Positions 11,140-23,688 of a stretch of 64,000 nt of DNA are shown piece after piece. The stretch comes from Aristolochia californica (lineage: Eukaryota; Streptophyta; Magnoliopsida; Piperales; Aristolochiaceae). The translations under genes were made by a program, and so were the position numbers. Below the pieces are notes generated by a model that made no database searches, was not told the DNA's origin, and was given only the letters and a program-made list of their open reading frames with translations. The stretch is from assembly GCA_029961685.1 (NCBI GenBank), contig JARWKL010000008.1:37334144-37398143 (forward strand). Reading direction: 5' to 3'. Position 1 is the first letter of the stretch. Each line of letters starts with the position of its first letter.

Positions 11140-14100
11140 CAATATATTATGTTATGCTTAAAGACAATTTTTCTTTACCTAGAAACATTTTCTCTAAAAA
11201 TGTTGTTTATTTTGTACCATTATGTGCTATAGATTAATAAACCTTTGTAGATCTTGTTTTCTTGCTTTATGTTTACTTTATTTTTTATTTTAAAGCCACT
11301 GGGATACAAATAATGACTGTCATCATCAAAGAAAGTGTATTCTTTCATTTTTTTGACAGATAACTTGTAATATGCTGACAAAGGATAATCATTGGCTATT
11401 TCTTCTTCATTGACCTTGATATAAAACGTCTATGGGCACTGGAAATATTTCTTTGGTTTTACTTTTAATTGACTTGCTATACTCTTCTTGTAATGAAGGG
11501 GCCAGTGCTCGTTCTCTGTTTCATCAACAATGCCTGAACTGCAAGTAACAGATTTGCAAAGTCCCATGCAAGACTACAGGTTCTAGTTGGCATATGTTTT
11601 TTCTCTTTTTACACTCATCCAGTTGAGTTGTAAGAACAGACAGTTTAGCAAAAGATCTGATTGTTTGCTGTTGAAGTATCATCCAACACAATGAGTTGAG
11701 TGTAGATGAGTTTACCCAATCAGACAATACTGAAACATTCAGTCTATCAATACTATAACATTCTGTCTAGTGAAACAGTTGTTCTTGAGTGTGTTGAGTA
11801 GTTCTTCATCTCATTCGCTTCCTATTGTCTATCACTTTCCTGTATTTGTTATTTTTATTTCTTCATTGATTTATTTTATTAATGTTGTCATACTAATCTT
11901 GCTATTTGAATGAATAGTGACTGCAGAGATTGTAGGTGATATGTTGTCATATTAATTTTTTCTATAGAAATTCTTTGTTTGCAATTTTATTTGAGTAGTT
12001 TGATATTATTATTAGTGTGATTACATCTTCCTTTATTGTTCTTAAGCTTTATTTTTTAATTCAGTATTATATATTTTCTTTAAATTCAGGGATACTGGTA
12101 GCCTGTTTTTCCTTTATGTTCAATTCCTACATGTTTATGTCTGTGCCTTCCTCTTTTATGCCTTTCTTGTTTTAAACTGTGCTAATTTCCTGGCATTGCC
12201 TGTTTGCGAGTTGTGTTTTTCTTGTAGCATTTGCATTCATTTTTCTTTTTTCCTACAACTTGCAGGGACTCCTTGCTTCATAACCTTCTTTTGGTTTGAG
12301 CCCCTGTAGTTTACCTGTTTATTGTTCTTTATTTTATTTTTGCATTATATACTGTTTCTTTAAAAATGTTCTTATTTTGGGCCATTGATATAGGTTAACT
12401 TTTATCGATCTTGTTTTGTTGTTTTATTTTTAGTTCGTAGTATCCTTTATTTTTTTGCTCTATGTTTGGTCTTTATTTTCTATTTCACTGTTGTTCTCAA
12501 GGTTTTCTTTTTTAATTCACTTTTTGATTTTGGTGTTTCTGCTTGATTGTGGTTTTATTTTGAGCTCTCTTTGATGGCAATTTAACTATTTTGTTGTTGT
12601 GATCTCTTCAATACTGAAACCATCAGTCTAGTGAAAGTGTTTCTTAAGTGCATTGAGTAGTTCCTCATCTCCTTTGCTTCTTATTGCGTATGACATCATT
12701 TTTTTTTGTTATTTTATTTATTTTTTGGTTTATTTTATTCATATTGTCACTTTAATTCTTGCTACAGGAATGAATAGTGAGGTCAGAGGCTGTAGGCGTT
12801 CTCTAAGGTCAAAATCAGACTTAAATGATGGTGTTAAAATGGATGTTGAGGGGGTGGCATTGACTGATATGAAAAAAAAGAAGCGAATAGCATCTGAGAC
12901 CACTGAAAGCTCAGCAGGATCTCGTAAAATGCCAAAACGAGTTGCTGCATGTTTAGATTTCAAGGAGAAGTCCATTCGTTTAAATGAGAAGTCTTCCATC
13001 TATGAAACTAAGGATGGTCTTGTAGCTGAAGAAGAATTAGAAGCTATCCGTTTGACTGAAGGAATACATGGCAAAGATGAAATCCGGCCAAATAGAAGGC
13101 TTGTTGATTTCATCCTCCATGATTTTGACGGAGTTCCAAAGCCCTTTGAGATGTCTGAAGTTGAGGACTTGTACATTACTGCTGTGATCTTACCCCTTGA
13201 ATTATCAGAAAAGGAAAAAGAAAAGGGAGTAAGATGTGAAGGGTTTGGACGTATTGAAGAATGGTCGATCTCTGGCTATGAAGATGGGTCTCCCATAATA
13301 TGGGTTTCAACAGATCTTGCAGATTATGATTGCGTCAAACCAGGTAGTAGTTATAGAGAGTCATTTGGTTACTTCTATGATAAGGCTAAAATTTGTGTTG
13401 AAGTATTTCAAAAACTATCGCCTACATGTGGTGGAAATCCAAATTCGAGTCTGGAAGAGTTGCTTGCAACAGTTGTACGATCTATGAGTGCAACTAAAAC
13501 CTTTCATGGAGTGCCGAGCAAGGACTTTATTGTCTCATTGGGTGAATTTATCTACACTCAACTTGTTGGGTTGGATGATACTTCAACAGCAAAAGATCAG
13601 ATCTTTGCTAAATTACCCGTTCTTGTAAGTCTATTGGATGAGTGTAAGAAGAGGAATGACTTAAGCCAACTAGAAGCTGTAGTCTTACATGGGACTTTGC
13701 AAATTAGGGATGGTGATGATCCAGGAAAATCTGTTTCAAGTTCAGACATTGTTGATGAAACTGAGGATGAGAAGTTGGCTCGTTTGTTGCAGGATGAGGA
13801 ATTCAGGAAGTCAATGAAAAAGCAAAACCGAAAAAATATATCTGGTTCTCACAAGAAATTTTATATCAAGATTAATGAAGATGAAATAGCCAATGATTAT
13901 CCTTTGCCGGCATATTACAAGTCATCTGCTGAAGAAATTGATGAATACATTTTCTTTGATGATGATAGTCATTGTTTATATCCTGATGAGCTCCCGCGTA
14001 GAATGCTTCACAACTGGTCTCTTTACAATTCAGAATCGAGGCTTATATCTCTAGAACTTCTCCCAGTATGTCCTGGGGCGCAAGTGGATGTGACCATCTT

Positions 14101-17100
14101 TGGTTCAGGGAACATGACGGAAGACAATGGCAGTGGGTTTTGCATTGAGGGGGACTCGGTACAGTCTTCTTCATCAGGTGGATTAGAGGAGATTGATTCT
14201 GATGGCATTCCGATTTATCTGAGTGCAGTCAAAGAGTGGATGATTGAGTTTGGGTCATCAACTGTCTTTGTCTCAATTCGGACAGACACTGCTTGGTAGT
14301 GCTTCCAACTTAAGCCTTATATATTTTTTGTCTTTTCTAAATGTCTTCTCCATTATAATGAGATAATACTTTCATATGATTAGGAATTATTCATGAAGAG
14401 CCATGGGTCAACAGATTTGTTGAGTTAAAAGGTTCAGACTGATCAAATAGTCTTGTGGAACTTTTTTCTAAAAAGATTTGCTCGAGTAAAAGGTTCAGAT
14501 TGATCAAATAGTCTCATGCCAGTTTTTCCTAAAAATCTTTACCATCTTTATTTGTGGTGCCTATGCATGCTTATGATTGTTTCAAATATGGGCAAACATG
14601 TACTTATAGCAAGATATCCAGTATGGCTTTGATCTATTTGGAAGGCTGAGATAGTGGAGCAGAATCTTACTACTGTAATTGGAGGTTAATAACGAATTTG
14701 AAATAATTTATTAGATCTTTTTAGGTATAATTTCTAGATATATGCAGGAACAGAAGATATGCTTACTAGAAGTATTGGCAATATATTTATATTGCAGTTT
14801 TATTTTGCTCAGATTTTAGATTGGTATAATTGTTTTTCCTGTAGTTTTTTACAGGATTCTAGCAATTATTCTTATTTTAATTGTGTTAACTAAAGCCTTG
14901 CTTGTTTGTCTCTAAAATGTTTAGGTACAGACTTGGCAGGCCGTCAAAACAGTATTCTCCATGGTATGAACCGGTCCTCAAAACTGCAAAGCTTGCAATA
15001 GGCATCATCAAACTGTTAAAAGAGCAAAGCCGAGCTTCCAAGCTCTCTTTTCCTGATGTCATTAAGAAAGTTTCTGAGTTTGAGCGGGATGATCTTGCTT
15101 ATATTTCTTCAAATCCAAGTGCTGTTGAGAGATATGTAGTTGTCCATGGACAGATAATCCTTCGACAATTTTCTGTGTATCCAGATGATGCAATCCGCAA
15201 GTGTGCTTTTGTTTCTGTTCTTTCAGACAAGATGGAGGAGAGGCATCATACCAAGTTAGTTATGAATAAGAAGATGCTAGTCAAAAAGGAAATAAATTTG
15301 AACCCTAGGGCTACACTTGCCCCAGTGCAGTCCAAAAGGAAGGCTATGCGAGCTACCACCACAAAGCTGATCAATAGAATTTGGAGAGACTACTATTCTA
15401 GTCACTTTCAAGAGGAGCCTAAGGTGGGAGACGGGCTTGAATTGAAAGAAGAAGAAGAAATTGAAGAGGAAGAGAATGAAGAAGAGGAAAATGGTGAGTT
15501 GGACAACGTGCTAATCCAAGGAAGTAGTTCTCCCAAGCCGCCCAATCTGAATTCAAAAACATGTAAGTTGAATTCTAGTACAAAGGAGATTAGATGGGAA
15601 GGTGAATCAATAGGTAAGATGAGCACCTGTGAGGCACTTTACAGAAGTGCAGTTGTCAGGGGAATTATAATCTCTTTAGGTAGCACAGTGTTGGTAGAAA
15701 CAGATAGTGATTCTGAAGGAGACACAATAATTTATGTGGAATACTTGTTTGAAAAGTTAGATCAGAGAAAGATGGCCCATGGGAGGGTCCTGCAGAGAGG
15801 GTGTAGCACTGTTCTTGGGAATGCTTCCAATGACAGTGAGGTGTTTTTGATAAATGAGTGTTTAGAAATTGAATTGTCAGAAGTGAAACAAGAAGTGACA
15901 GTGGAAATGCGGTCCATTTCTTGGGGACATCAACATAGAAAGGAAAACATTAACACTTATAATATTACGAAGGCAAAAGAAGAGGAGAGGAAAAAGAGAG
16001 ATTTGACCATAGAATACTACTGCAAAAGCTTGTATTGGCCTGAGAGAGGTGCTTTCTTTGATCTTCCTTTGGAAAAAATGGGTCTTGGGTCTGGGATTTG
16101 TGATTCTTGCAAATTGAGTGATGCCCAAAAGAATGAATTTGGTGTAAATTCTTCAAAAGCTAGATTTGTTTACAGGAAGGTTGAGTATTCTGTGCAGGAC
16201 TTTGTGTATGTGGTTCCCTCTCACTTCTATGAAGAAACAGAGGAAGTGGCAAGATACAAAGCTGGAAGAAACATTGGTTTGAAAGCCTATGTTGTGTGCC
16301 AATTGCTGGAGATTGAGGTCAAACCTCAGGGATCTAAACCAGCAAACCATGAATCAACTAAAGTCAAAGTGCGGAGGTTTTTCAGGCCGGAGGACATTTC
16401 AGCTGAAAAAGCATATATGTCTGATATCAGAGAAGTAAGAGCTATTTTTGCTGGTTAGGAACTCTTGTGTGTCTTAGGTGCTTGGTACTTGTTGGAAAGT
16501 TCATTTATTTTTATAAATATTCAGGTCTATTACAGTGAAGAAATTCTTAAAATCTCAGTGGAGGTGCTAGAAGGAAAGTGTGATGTTCGAAGAAAGCATG
16601 AGGTTCCATCTCTGGATGACGCCACTGCCTTTGATCATATTTTCTTTTGTGAATATTCATATGATTTTTCAAATGGATCACTCAAACAGGTGAATTATAT
16701 TTTTGCTAGTCTTTTCCATGCGAGTCTCAATGTTTTTTTTTTCAATTTTAAAATAATTTTGAGTTGTGCAAATTTTTGGGGAATGCTCTCATTGGAACAG
16801 TTGCCTGCAAATATGAAACTGAGGAACTTGGTAGGGAAGGTGACTCATGGGGTGTCATCAAGGAAGAGCAAAGGGAAATTCAAAGTGGGGGAAGATGATT
16901 GGGACAATGTTAACCAGGTGGAAAGTGGTTTATGCTTAGCCACACTAGACATTTTTGCTGGCTGTGGTGGCCTATCTGAAGGACTACAAAATTCAGGTAG
17001 CACTATTCATTAACTTGTCTAGATCTTTGGAGTAACCTTTCGGAGATGCAGAAAATCTCAGCATCTTCTATTTCAAACTTCTGGCAGGGGTTTCTGTGAC

Positions 17101-19117
17101 AAAGTGGGCAATTGAATATGATGAGCCTGCAGCAGATGCATTTAAGCTCAATCATCCAGATGCTTTGGTGTTCAATGATAACTGCAATGTCATTCTCAGG
17201 TATCATGAACTTGGTTCTTCCTCTTCATTCTCTGTCGTAGTACCCTTTTCCTTCAGTTTTACTCATAGATAAACTAAAAACTTGTTTAGCTACTGTAATT
17301 AAACCTTACCTTATCCTTTAATTTTTTCTTATACTTGAATTCATGTTTAGGGCTATAATGGAAAAATGTGGGGATAAGGATGATTGCATCTCAACCTCTG
17401 AGGCTGCCGAGCAAGCTGCTCGTCTTAGTCAGGAGAAGATCAATAATCTTCCAGCGCCAGGTGAAGTTGATTTCATCAATGGGGGCCCTCCTTGTCAGGT
17501 CTGATTTGTTTATTACCAGATTATTTCTCAATACTTTCCAGAATTTAAGAATCTCCCCACAGATTTTTCAAGCCCATTCTTTTGCAGGGTTTCTCTGGAA
17601 TGAACCGCTTCAGTCAAAGCACTTGGAGCAAGGTTCAGTGTGAAATGATATTGGCATTTTTGTCTTTTGCTGAATACTTCCGGCCCAAATTCTTCCTTTT
17701 GGAGAATGTGAGAAATTTTGTATCTTTCAACAAAGGACAAACTTTCAGACTTACTCTTGCTTCACTTCTTGAAATGGGTTACCAGGTCTTAATTCTTTCA
17801 TGATGTATATTTTTTTTTTCTTTTCCTCCAAAACTTAAAGCTTCAGTCCCTTACCCTTTCATCTTCTGGCAATGTTTAGGTGCGATTTGGAATTCTTGAA
17901 GCGGGGGCATTTGGTGTTTCTCAGTCTCGTAAGCGAGCTTTTATATGGGCTGCAGCTCCAGGGCAGATCCTACCTGAGTGGCCAGAGCCTATGCATGTGT
18001 TTGGGAGCCCAGAGCTGAAAATAGCATTACCAGGGGGTGTGCATTATACTGCTGTGAGAAGTACTGCTGGCGGTGCCCCCTTCCGTGCAATAACTGTGAG
18101 AGATACCATAGGAGACCTTCCAAAAGTAAAAAATGGAGCATCTCATCCAGATATCCAAGTGGGTTTTGCTTTGTACTACACCTGTCATTTTGTTCTAGTC
18201 ACATTTATAATTTGTTGGAAATGTGCACCTGCCCTTTCTTTCTTCCAAATCTTGATTGTGATCTTCCTTTTATGTCTGGAATTGTGTTGTGCAGTACACA
18301 ATGGATCCTGTGTCATGGTTCCAGAAGCAGATAAGAGGAAGCATGATGACTTTATGTGATCACATATCAAAAGAAATGAATGAGCTCAATTATATCAGAT
18401 GCCAAAGGATACCAAAACGTCCAGGTGCTGATTGGCGTGACCTCCCTGATGAGAAGGTAATCTTACTGAACTATTAAGAACAGAGTAAAGAACCTAAGAA
18501 TCTGATCCCTCACAGGCGGCTGTGTGGATTAGATTCGTCCACCAGACCCTTCTTATTTGTCCTAAACAGTTTCTGTCATTAAATTTAGTACAAAACTACT
18601 ATTGTTAGTCATTCAGATGGGACTACTGAAAATGCAGGTTAAACTTTCTACTGGACAAATAGTTGATTTAATACCTTGGTGCCTGCCAAACACTGCCAAG
18701 AGGCACAATCAATGGAAAGGGCTGTTTGGACGGCTGGATTGGGAGGGAAACTTTCCGACTTCCATCACTGATCCCCAGCCAATGGGTAAAGTTGGCATGT
18801 GCTTTCACCCTGAACAAGACCGTATACTTACTGTTCGCGAATGTGCACGGTCTCAAGTAAGTCTTGCCATTGCTGTGTTCTCTATTTTTGTACAAAGCAG
18901 GGGAATATGAATGCTCATACCTGTATAAGTGTGGTTTACTGAGGCGTTATATTGCCTTGGGTGTGTGCAGGGTTTTCCTGATAGTTATTACTTCTCTGGT
19001 AACATCCAAAACAAGCACAGGCAGATAGGGAATGCTGTTCCACCTCCATTAGCATTTGCACTTGGGAGGAAACTCAAAAAAGCTGTGGAAGCAAAGGCAG
19101 CCAACAGCTTGAACTAG
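9366..19117 (+). CDS. MET1: MET1/DNMT1-class DNA (cytosine-5)-methyltransferase, 12 exons
   Basis: Copies CG methylation onto the new strand after replication, in the nucleus. Exons: 9366-9435, 12768-14295, 14925-16434, 16525-16689, 16801-16996, 17088-17199, 17351-17498, 17588-17785, 17880-18158, 18295-18456, 18638-18856, 18971-19117. All introns are GT-AG and all junctions keep frame, giving 1577 residues, the usual length for plant MET1. Visible parts: basic KKKKR near residue 60; RFD1 about 135-270; RFD2 about 385-545; Glu-rich stretch about 706-724; BAH1 about 775-905; BAH2 about 940-1085. Catalytic motifs: I FAGCGG 1143-1148; IV PPCQGFSG with catalytic Cys1242; VI ENV 1282-1284; VIII QSRKR 1324-1328; IX RECARSQGFPD around 1523-1533; X GNAVPPP 1549-1555. 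Start: the ATG at 9366 ([10 protein letters not shown]) splices in frame to exon 2; an ATG at 12770 is a possible alternative. No stop or frameshift was found. Intron 4 (111 bp) is stop-free and in frame. Confidence 0.97.
11027..11136. repeat. (ATCT)n/(TA)n microsatellite in MET1 intron 1
   Basis: Compound simple repeat: ATCT units grade into TATATC and then a pure (TA)n run of about 20 units ending near 11136. It is likely to vary in length between individuals. Confidence 0.95.
11497..11729 (-). pseudogene. Inverted fragment of MET1 exon 2 inside intron 1
   Basis: The minus strand reads like exon 2 positions about 13535-13780, coding for the linker after RFD1. Shared phrases in translation are [19 protein letters not shown] and the FAKL.VL context. 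By eye about 85% of bases match over the best 175 bp, including a 24-bp identical stretch (minus strand about 11692-11669 against exon 2 at 13571-13594). The fragment has no in-frame stop over about 67 codons, but no start or splice signals of its own; it is a duplicated, inverted piece, not a gene. It lies between blocks of duplication copy 1. See findings for its possible role. Confidence 0.9.
12045..12800 (+). repeat. Direct duplication copy 2 (intron 1 end plus exon 2 start)
   Basis: This is the partner of 10715-11940 and carries the functional splice acceptor (AG at 12766-12767) and the real exon 2 start. Matching anchors: 'gggatactggtagc' near 12089, 'cctcttttatgcctt' near 12151, 'gagcccctgta' near 12298, 'cattgagtagttcctcatctc' near 12650. 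Identity is uneven and reduced by many small indels, so the duplication is old. Confidence 0.8.
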
Positions 19118-21216
19118 GCAATGTGTACAATTTGATGCGATTCCAATTATTCAAGCAGTTTTTTTTTTTAATTCAAAAGAGCCATTTTTTTTTTTTTTTT
19201 GTATATTCTTGCAGACTCTCCAATTTTTCAGAATTGAAAAAGAGCCAGTTTTTGGCATGATTCTTGTCTCGAGTCCTGGTTATTGAGACTGGTTCGAGTG
19301 ATCCAGTGTGGCTACTCGCTCGAGCACACTGCATTATCTTGTTACTCTTGATGATTTTGCTTCGGAATCTAATCCAGAATGGAAAGAGAAGTAGAAACTT
19401 TATTGAAACAGCTTGATTATTCATCTTTAATGGTGGAGGAGGGGATAATTAGGATCTTGTATCAAGGATCCAAATTTACTTAATGGTTCTCTTAATCAAC
19501 TCAATTAAGAGTTCTTACTTTTTTCTCTTTATCTTTTTAGCCCTTGAATCCTCGCACTCCCAAAAACCTCATCATCTCTCTGAAAAACCTTTGTTTAGAA
19601 ACCTCACCACTTCTTGATAACCCCTTCGATTTTTCAACAGGAGCTTTCCTGGTACATCTATAAGAGAAAAAGGAGAAGAACGCTTTTGCTTCTGATGAAT
19701 TGCTGGCCGTGGGAGAAGATTCAATTGCCTTTGATTTTAGAGATCATAAAGAGGTGTTTTCTAAAAAAATGATAATTAAGATATTATAAATACAAGAATT
19801 TGAACAAATATCTAGACATGGTAAAAGTAAACAAATTTGTTTAAGTATTCTATTTTTATAATTAATTAAATTAATAAATTTATCTTTATTTTTAATTATT
19901 ATATTAATTTAGATTTAACTAGAATCTATCTTATTTCATTAATAAAATGCCATATTTAATTATTTATTATATTCATGACTTTAATATTATATTAAATTAC
20001 TAATTTAAGAGTGATAATTTAGATATTATTATAGTAAGAATTTGATTAAGTATATAGACATTATAAAAGTAATCATGTTTGTGTAGGTATATTATTTTTA
20101 TCTTTAATTTTAAAATTATTTAACTTATTTTTTAATTAAAAAGGTAAATAAAACTCTCTTAATAAAATTAAATCCATCATAGTATTTTATTAGTAAACTC
20201 TTTCTCCACTTCCCTCTATATTTTTTATTTTACACACTAACACAAAAAAACACTTTACAATGTACTTTCCATTGAGCACACTAACACGAAAAATTAATTT
20301 ACTTTTACTTTTACTTTAAAAGTCACTAAACCCCCATTATCTTCCAATTTTTTTTTTTTTTTTTCATTCTTCTTCTTTCTCGTTCCTAAACCCTATTCTC
20401 TACTTATTTTGCCTTTCTTCTTTCTTCCAATCTTTCTAATTCAATCCTTCTTTGCTTCAATTCTTTTCCTTTCTCCTCCCCCCCTTCCTTCTTACTTCGA
20501 TATTTATCTTTCAATTTTTTACTTTCTCCTTTTTTTTTTCTCGAATTCCCTCTTTTGTTCTTTTCTTCCTATCTTCTTCTCCTCCTTTTACTTCAGTTTT
20601 ATCTTCTAATTTTTTCCCTGTCCTGTACTCTGTTTCTTCCTCCTCTTGGTTTCCCTCTTTTCTTTTTTTTTATTTTTTTTATTTTTCCTTCCTTTGTTCT
20701 TCTCCTCTTCTTACCGTTCATGCAATCTTGTGGCTAAAAGAGCTCGAAGAGGGGCTACATAACCACATATGAAAGAATTGTCACATAATGCAAGATTTGT
20801 TAAATTTTGTGGGCATGTCTATATTATTCTATTCTCTGTGCTTATCTATTAGTCTATTTTTAATAACTTGTGCAAGCTTTGAATTGTTTTATTTTTGGAT
20901 TGTAATTGGCGAATTTGTATGGCGTGTTGTGAATTCCAAATTGATATTGTTTAGACTTATAGGAGTTCTGAGATGTTTGTGAATCCTGATAATTTGAAAA
21001 TAGATAATGAAAGTTGCGCTCTTGATTTGCCTGGATTATTTCTTTAGGACTTAAGTGGTTTATTTGTAACTGGTTGGTATATTCATTGTTTCTGAGAATT
21101 AGTAGGGTGTCATGATATTTGTTATAAATTTTCATAAATAGGTAAAAGTCCTTTATACTGATTGTTATGTGGGATATGGTAGATTGTCATTTCTGGAAGT
21201 GGTGAATGATTAATTC
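19118..21216. other. Intergenic DNA downstream of MET1
   Basis: It starts with the MET1 3' untranslated region (poly-T at 19160-19200). It then becomes very AT-rich (19750-20340), then strongly pyrimidine-rich on the + strand (20345-20720, long T/C tracts that create spurious Phe/Leu/Ser-rich open frames). No gene or RNA is supported. A small perfect-stem inverted repeat (CTCTTAAT...ATTAAGAG) sits near 19487-19510. Confidence 0.5.
19765..20115. repeat. Diverged direct repeat, two ~100-bp copies
   Basis: The block near 19768-19865 ('tgataattaagatattat...agacatggtaaaagtaa') recurs near 20010-20105 ('tgataatttagatattat...agacattataaaagtaa') with clear but diverged similarity. It is AT-rich and non-coding. 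Confidence 0.6.
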
Positions 21217-21663
21217 TATTGGAAGATATGGTGGACTGTCATTTTATACGGAAAAAATCCTATACACCATTTACAACGAGTAGAGCGTTCATGATGTTCT
21301 CGCTCCCCCACCTTGAGGGAGTGTTGGAAGATGGGCCCAAACCCACATGACCAAGGAAGACATGTAACTCCAAGTGTGAGGAAGATGGGCTCAAAGCCCA
21401 CAAAGCAAGGAGAAGGCCGATAAGCCCACATACGGATGGCATAATGGTAAATAAAAAATTATCTCATAGAGATGACATTGATGTAATTAGTTTAAGTTTT
21501 AGGGGTATAATTATAATATTGTAGTTTTATCAATCTATAAATTAAGTTTCAGGGGGACGGTTAGGATACAAGTCCATAACTTCTGTTATCTCCTATTCTC
21601 TCCCAATGAGTCTCTCTTTCTTTTTTTCCATGAGTTAAATCCATGAAGTCCTAAAAATCAACA
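21217..21663 (+). repeat. 5' LTR of the 21217-24116 element
   Basis: Begins TATTGGAAGATATGG (the canonical TG is mutated to TA) and ends ATCAACA directly before the PBS. Matches the 3' LTR over its whole length with scattered substitutions. Confidence 0.85.
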
Positions 21664-23688
21664 TGGTATCTAAGCGGGGAAAGTCTTGAGATGGAAAAGG
21701 AGAAGAAGATGGATGAAGGGGAGGGAAAAGAAGAAGAAGAAAAAGAAACAAGAGTTTCTCATTTTTCCTCTCTTATTTCCAAATTCATATTTTACAATAG
21801 TTTTATAACTTTTTTACCATATGTTTCATATAGAAAATTATATATCATTGGAAAGATATTTGAGTCTAGTTTCTAAATAAAAAATAAATGTTGAGATCAG
21901 ATTTTTCTTCAAAGAGAAATCGACATCTGAAGCTGCAAAGGTCAAGCAACAGAAAAGTTTTATGCAACAGCAGAAAGCTTCAACTTTTAAGCCATTTTTT
22001 TCTATCAAGAACTAGACTTTATATGGAGAATTATATATTAGAATAAATATACGTAAGTCTATTTTCTTACCTATTCAAAAAATTCTCAATTTGAGTTTTT
22101 TATTTGGAAATATCAATCTCGGAAGAGTCAATGGTCATGCTGGCCAAAAGAGAAAGAGTACTCAGTTCGGCAAGATTACAAAGTCTGAAATCTATCAAAT
22201 TATTTATCTCAAAAGAAGTATATTTTATGAAGAGAAGTTATACTTAGACAAAATTTAATAAATTCTAGTTCCAGAAGGAGAAAATTTCATGTCAACTTGA
22301 TCTATATTTAAGGAGATATTTGCATTGGAAGAATCAAAGGTCATGCTGGTTTATGTATTCGAAGATCTGGATTTAAGTTGAATTTTTTGCTTAAATTTTG
22401 AGTTGCTGTTATTGATGACCAATATCAGGAAAGTATCTCATGATGTACCCTTGGAAATTTTCTGTTTTTTAACTAACAATATTTGGAAAGAATATTTAGA
22501 AGATCATCGAATTTTCATAAACTTTCCTTGATTTATTTGTCAAAGATTGCCTTGCCTAAGGATTTCAAGAAAAAAAAGGCAAGGAAAGGTGTCTTCTTTG
22601 ATTGCTAAGTTGGCACAAATAGGAGGAAACTACCTTATTTGGTAGATTTTTCCAGCCATGAATTTTGTGAAATTTTGTTGGCATTTTGAAAGATTACAAA
22701 GAATTTGAATTGGTATCCTTGCCTAAAAAAATTAAGGCAAGAAAAGATTGAAATATTTGACTTGGCTTGAGTTATTTGGTTTACAATATTTGAGCTAGTG
22801 AAGTTGTTGATGCTAGCCTTCTTTTACTTAATCATACAATAGGTGGATTAGCACTTGAGCTTGTAAAATATTTGTTGACTTCAAACTGGGATCATTAATA
22901 TTATCTCTCAGCTTGAGGGGGAGAATAGATGAAGAAGTATGAATGATGGACACATTGGAGATTGTTTGATTTATTGATTATCAAACAACACTTGGTTCAA
23001 CTTATTATTGGTAGTCTATTACTCAGCTTTACGCACACACTCACTGTCAAAGCTACTATCTGATATCTTCTATCTGCTACAGGCTTGACTCCAGCTTGAT
23101 TATTACCTTGGATTATCCTCAACTCATTACTTGGTGCATAACTTCCTTATTCAAGGATGGACTTGTAACAGATTATCTTATGTGTCCTTATTGCTCTTAA
23201 GGAATTTTACTACCTACTGGTTATCCATTGCTATATAAATGCCTATTTGGTACGTGTTATTTGGGCCCAGGCCTATTTCAATTGCTACTATTGTGTCTCT
23301 CTGATTGAGACATTATTATTGAAGAAGGACTTCTCGGTTGCTGATTGTTGTTAGCATTGGTTATTTTGACGAAGAAGAAAGCACATGGTGGCCCTAGAAT
23401 ATTATCTTTCGGCTGATTACCCGTTAGCCCCCTTAATTGGCGTCTTTACTCCTACTGTTTGAGAGTCGGTGCCCTATGGAGGGACACCGTGATGGAGGAA
23501 TATATTACTATACTTCTGAGCAATGCCTATAGACCCACTACCTACAGAGGATAGGAGTGTGCCTAACATCCAACATGAGTCATTTAACTGACGTCTAGGA
23601 GTGATGTCTGACGGCTACGAGTGATTTTACTCTCATTTATATTATACCAATTGGGCCTCTTGGAAGAAACCACCAACTTGAGAGGGAG

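Larger units (their letters stand above)
10715..11940 (+). repeat. Direct duplication copy 1 within MET1 intron 1
   Basis: Blocks in the same order as copy 2 (12045-12800): 'gggatactggtagc' near 10762; 'cctcttttatgcctt' near 10834; 'gagcccctgta' near 10990; a 'aaaaatgttgtttattttg' block near 11195; and 'gtgttgagtagttcttcatctc' near 11798, leading to 'gaatgaatagtga' near 11909. The last block matches the start of exon 2, but the acceptor is destroyed (TATTTG where copy 2 has TACAG). Copy 1 is longer because it also holds the microsatellite and the inverted exon fragment. Confidence 0.8.
9436..12767 (+). other. MET1 intron 1 (3.3 kb)
   Basis: The donor GTAGGG at 9436 and the acceptor CTACAG ending at 12767 join exon 1 (phase 1) to exon 2 in frame. 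The intron is T-rich, as is common for plant introns. It contains a diverged direct duplication (about 10715-11940 against 12045-12800), a microsatellite at 11027-11136, and an antisense fragment of exon 2 at 11497-11729. Short open frames in it (for example 10710-10991) are low-complexity and not supported as genes. Confidence 0.85.

Noticed and set aside
10710..11237. Cys/Phe/Leu-rich and Ile/Tyr-rich small frames
   Set aside because: They lie inside MET1 intron 1, in T-rich sequence and the TA microsatellite.
19484..19515. Hairpin CTCTTAAT...ATTAAGAG as a terminator
   Set aside because: Rho-independent terminators do not apply to RNA polymerase II genes, and the stem is short enough to occur by chance in AT-rich DNA.
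20409..20772. Overlapping Phe/Leu/Ser-rich open frames
   Set aside because: They come from a T/C-rich low-complexity tract; similar frames appear in all three phases and no domain is visible.
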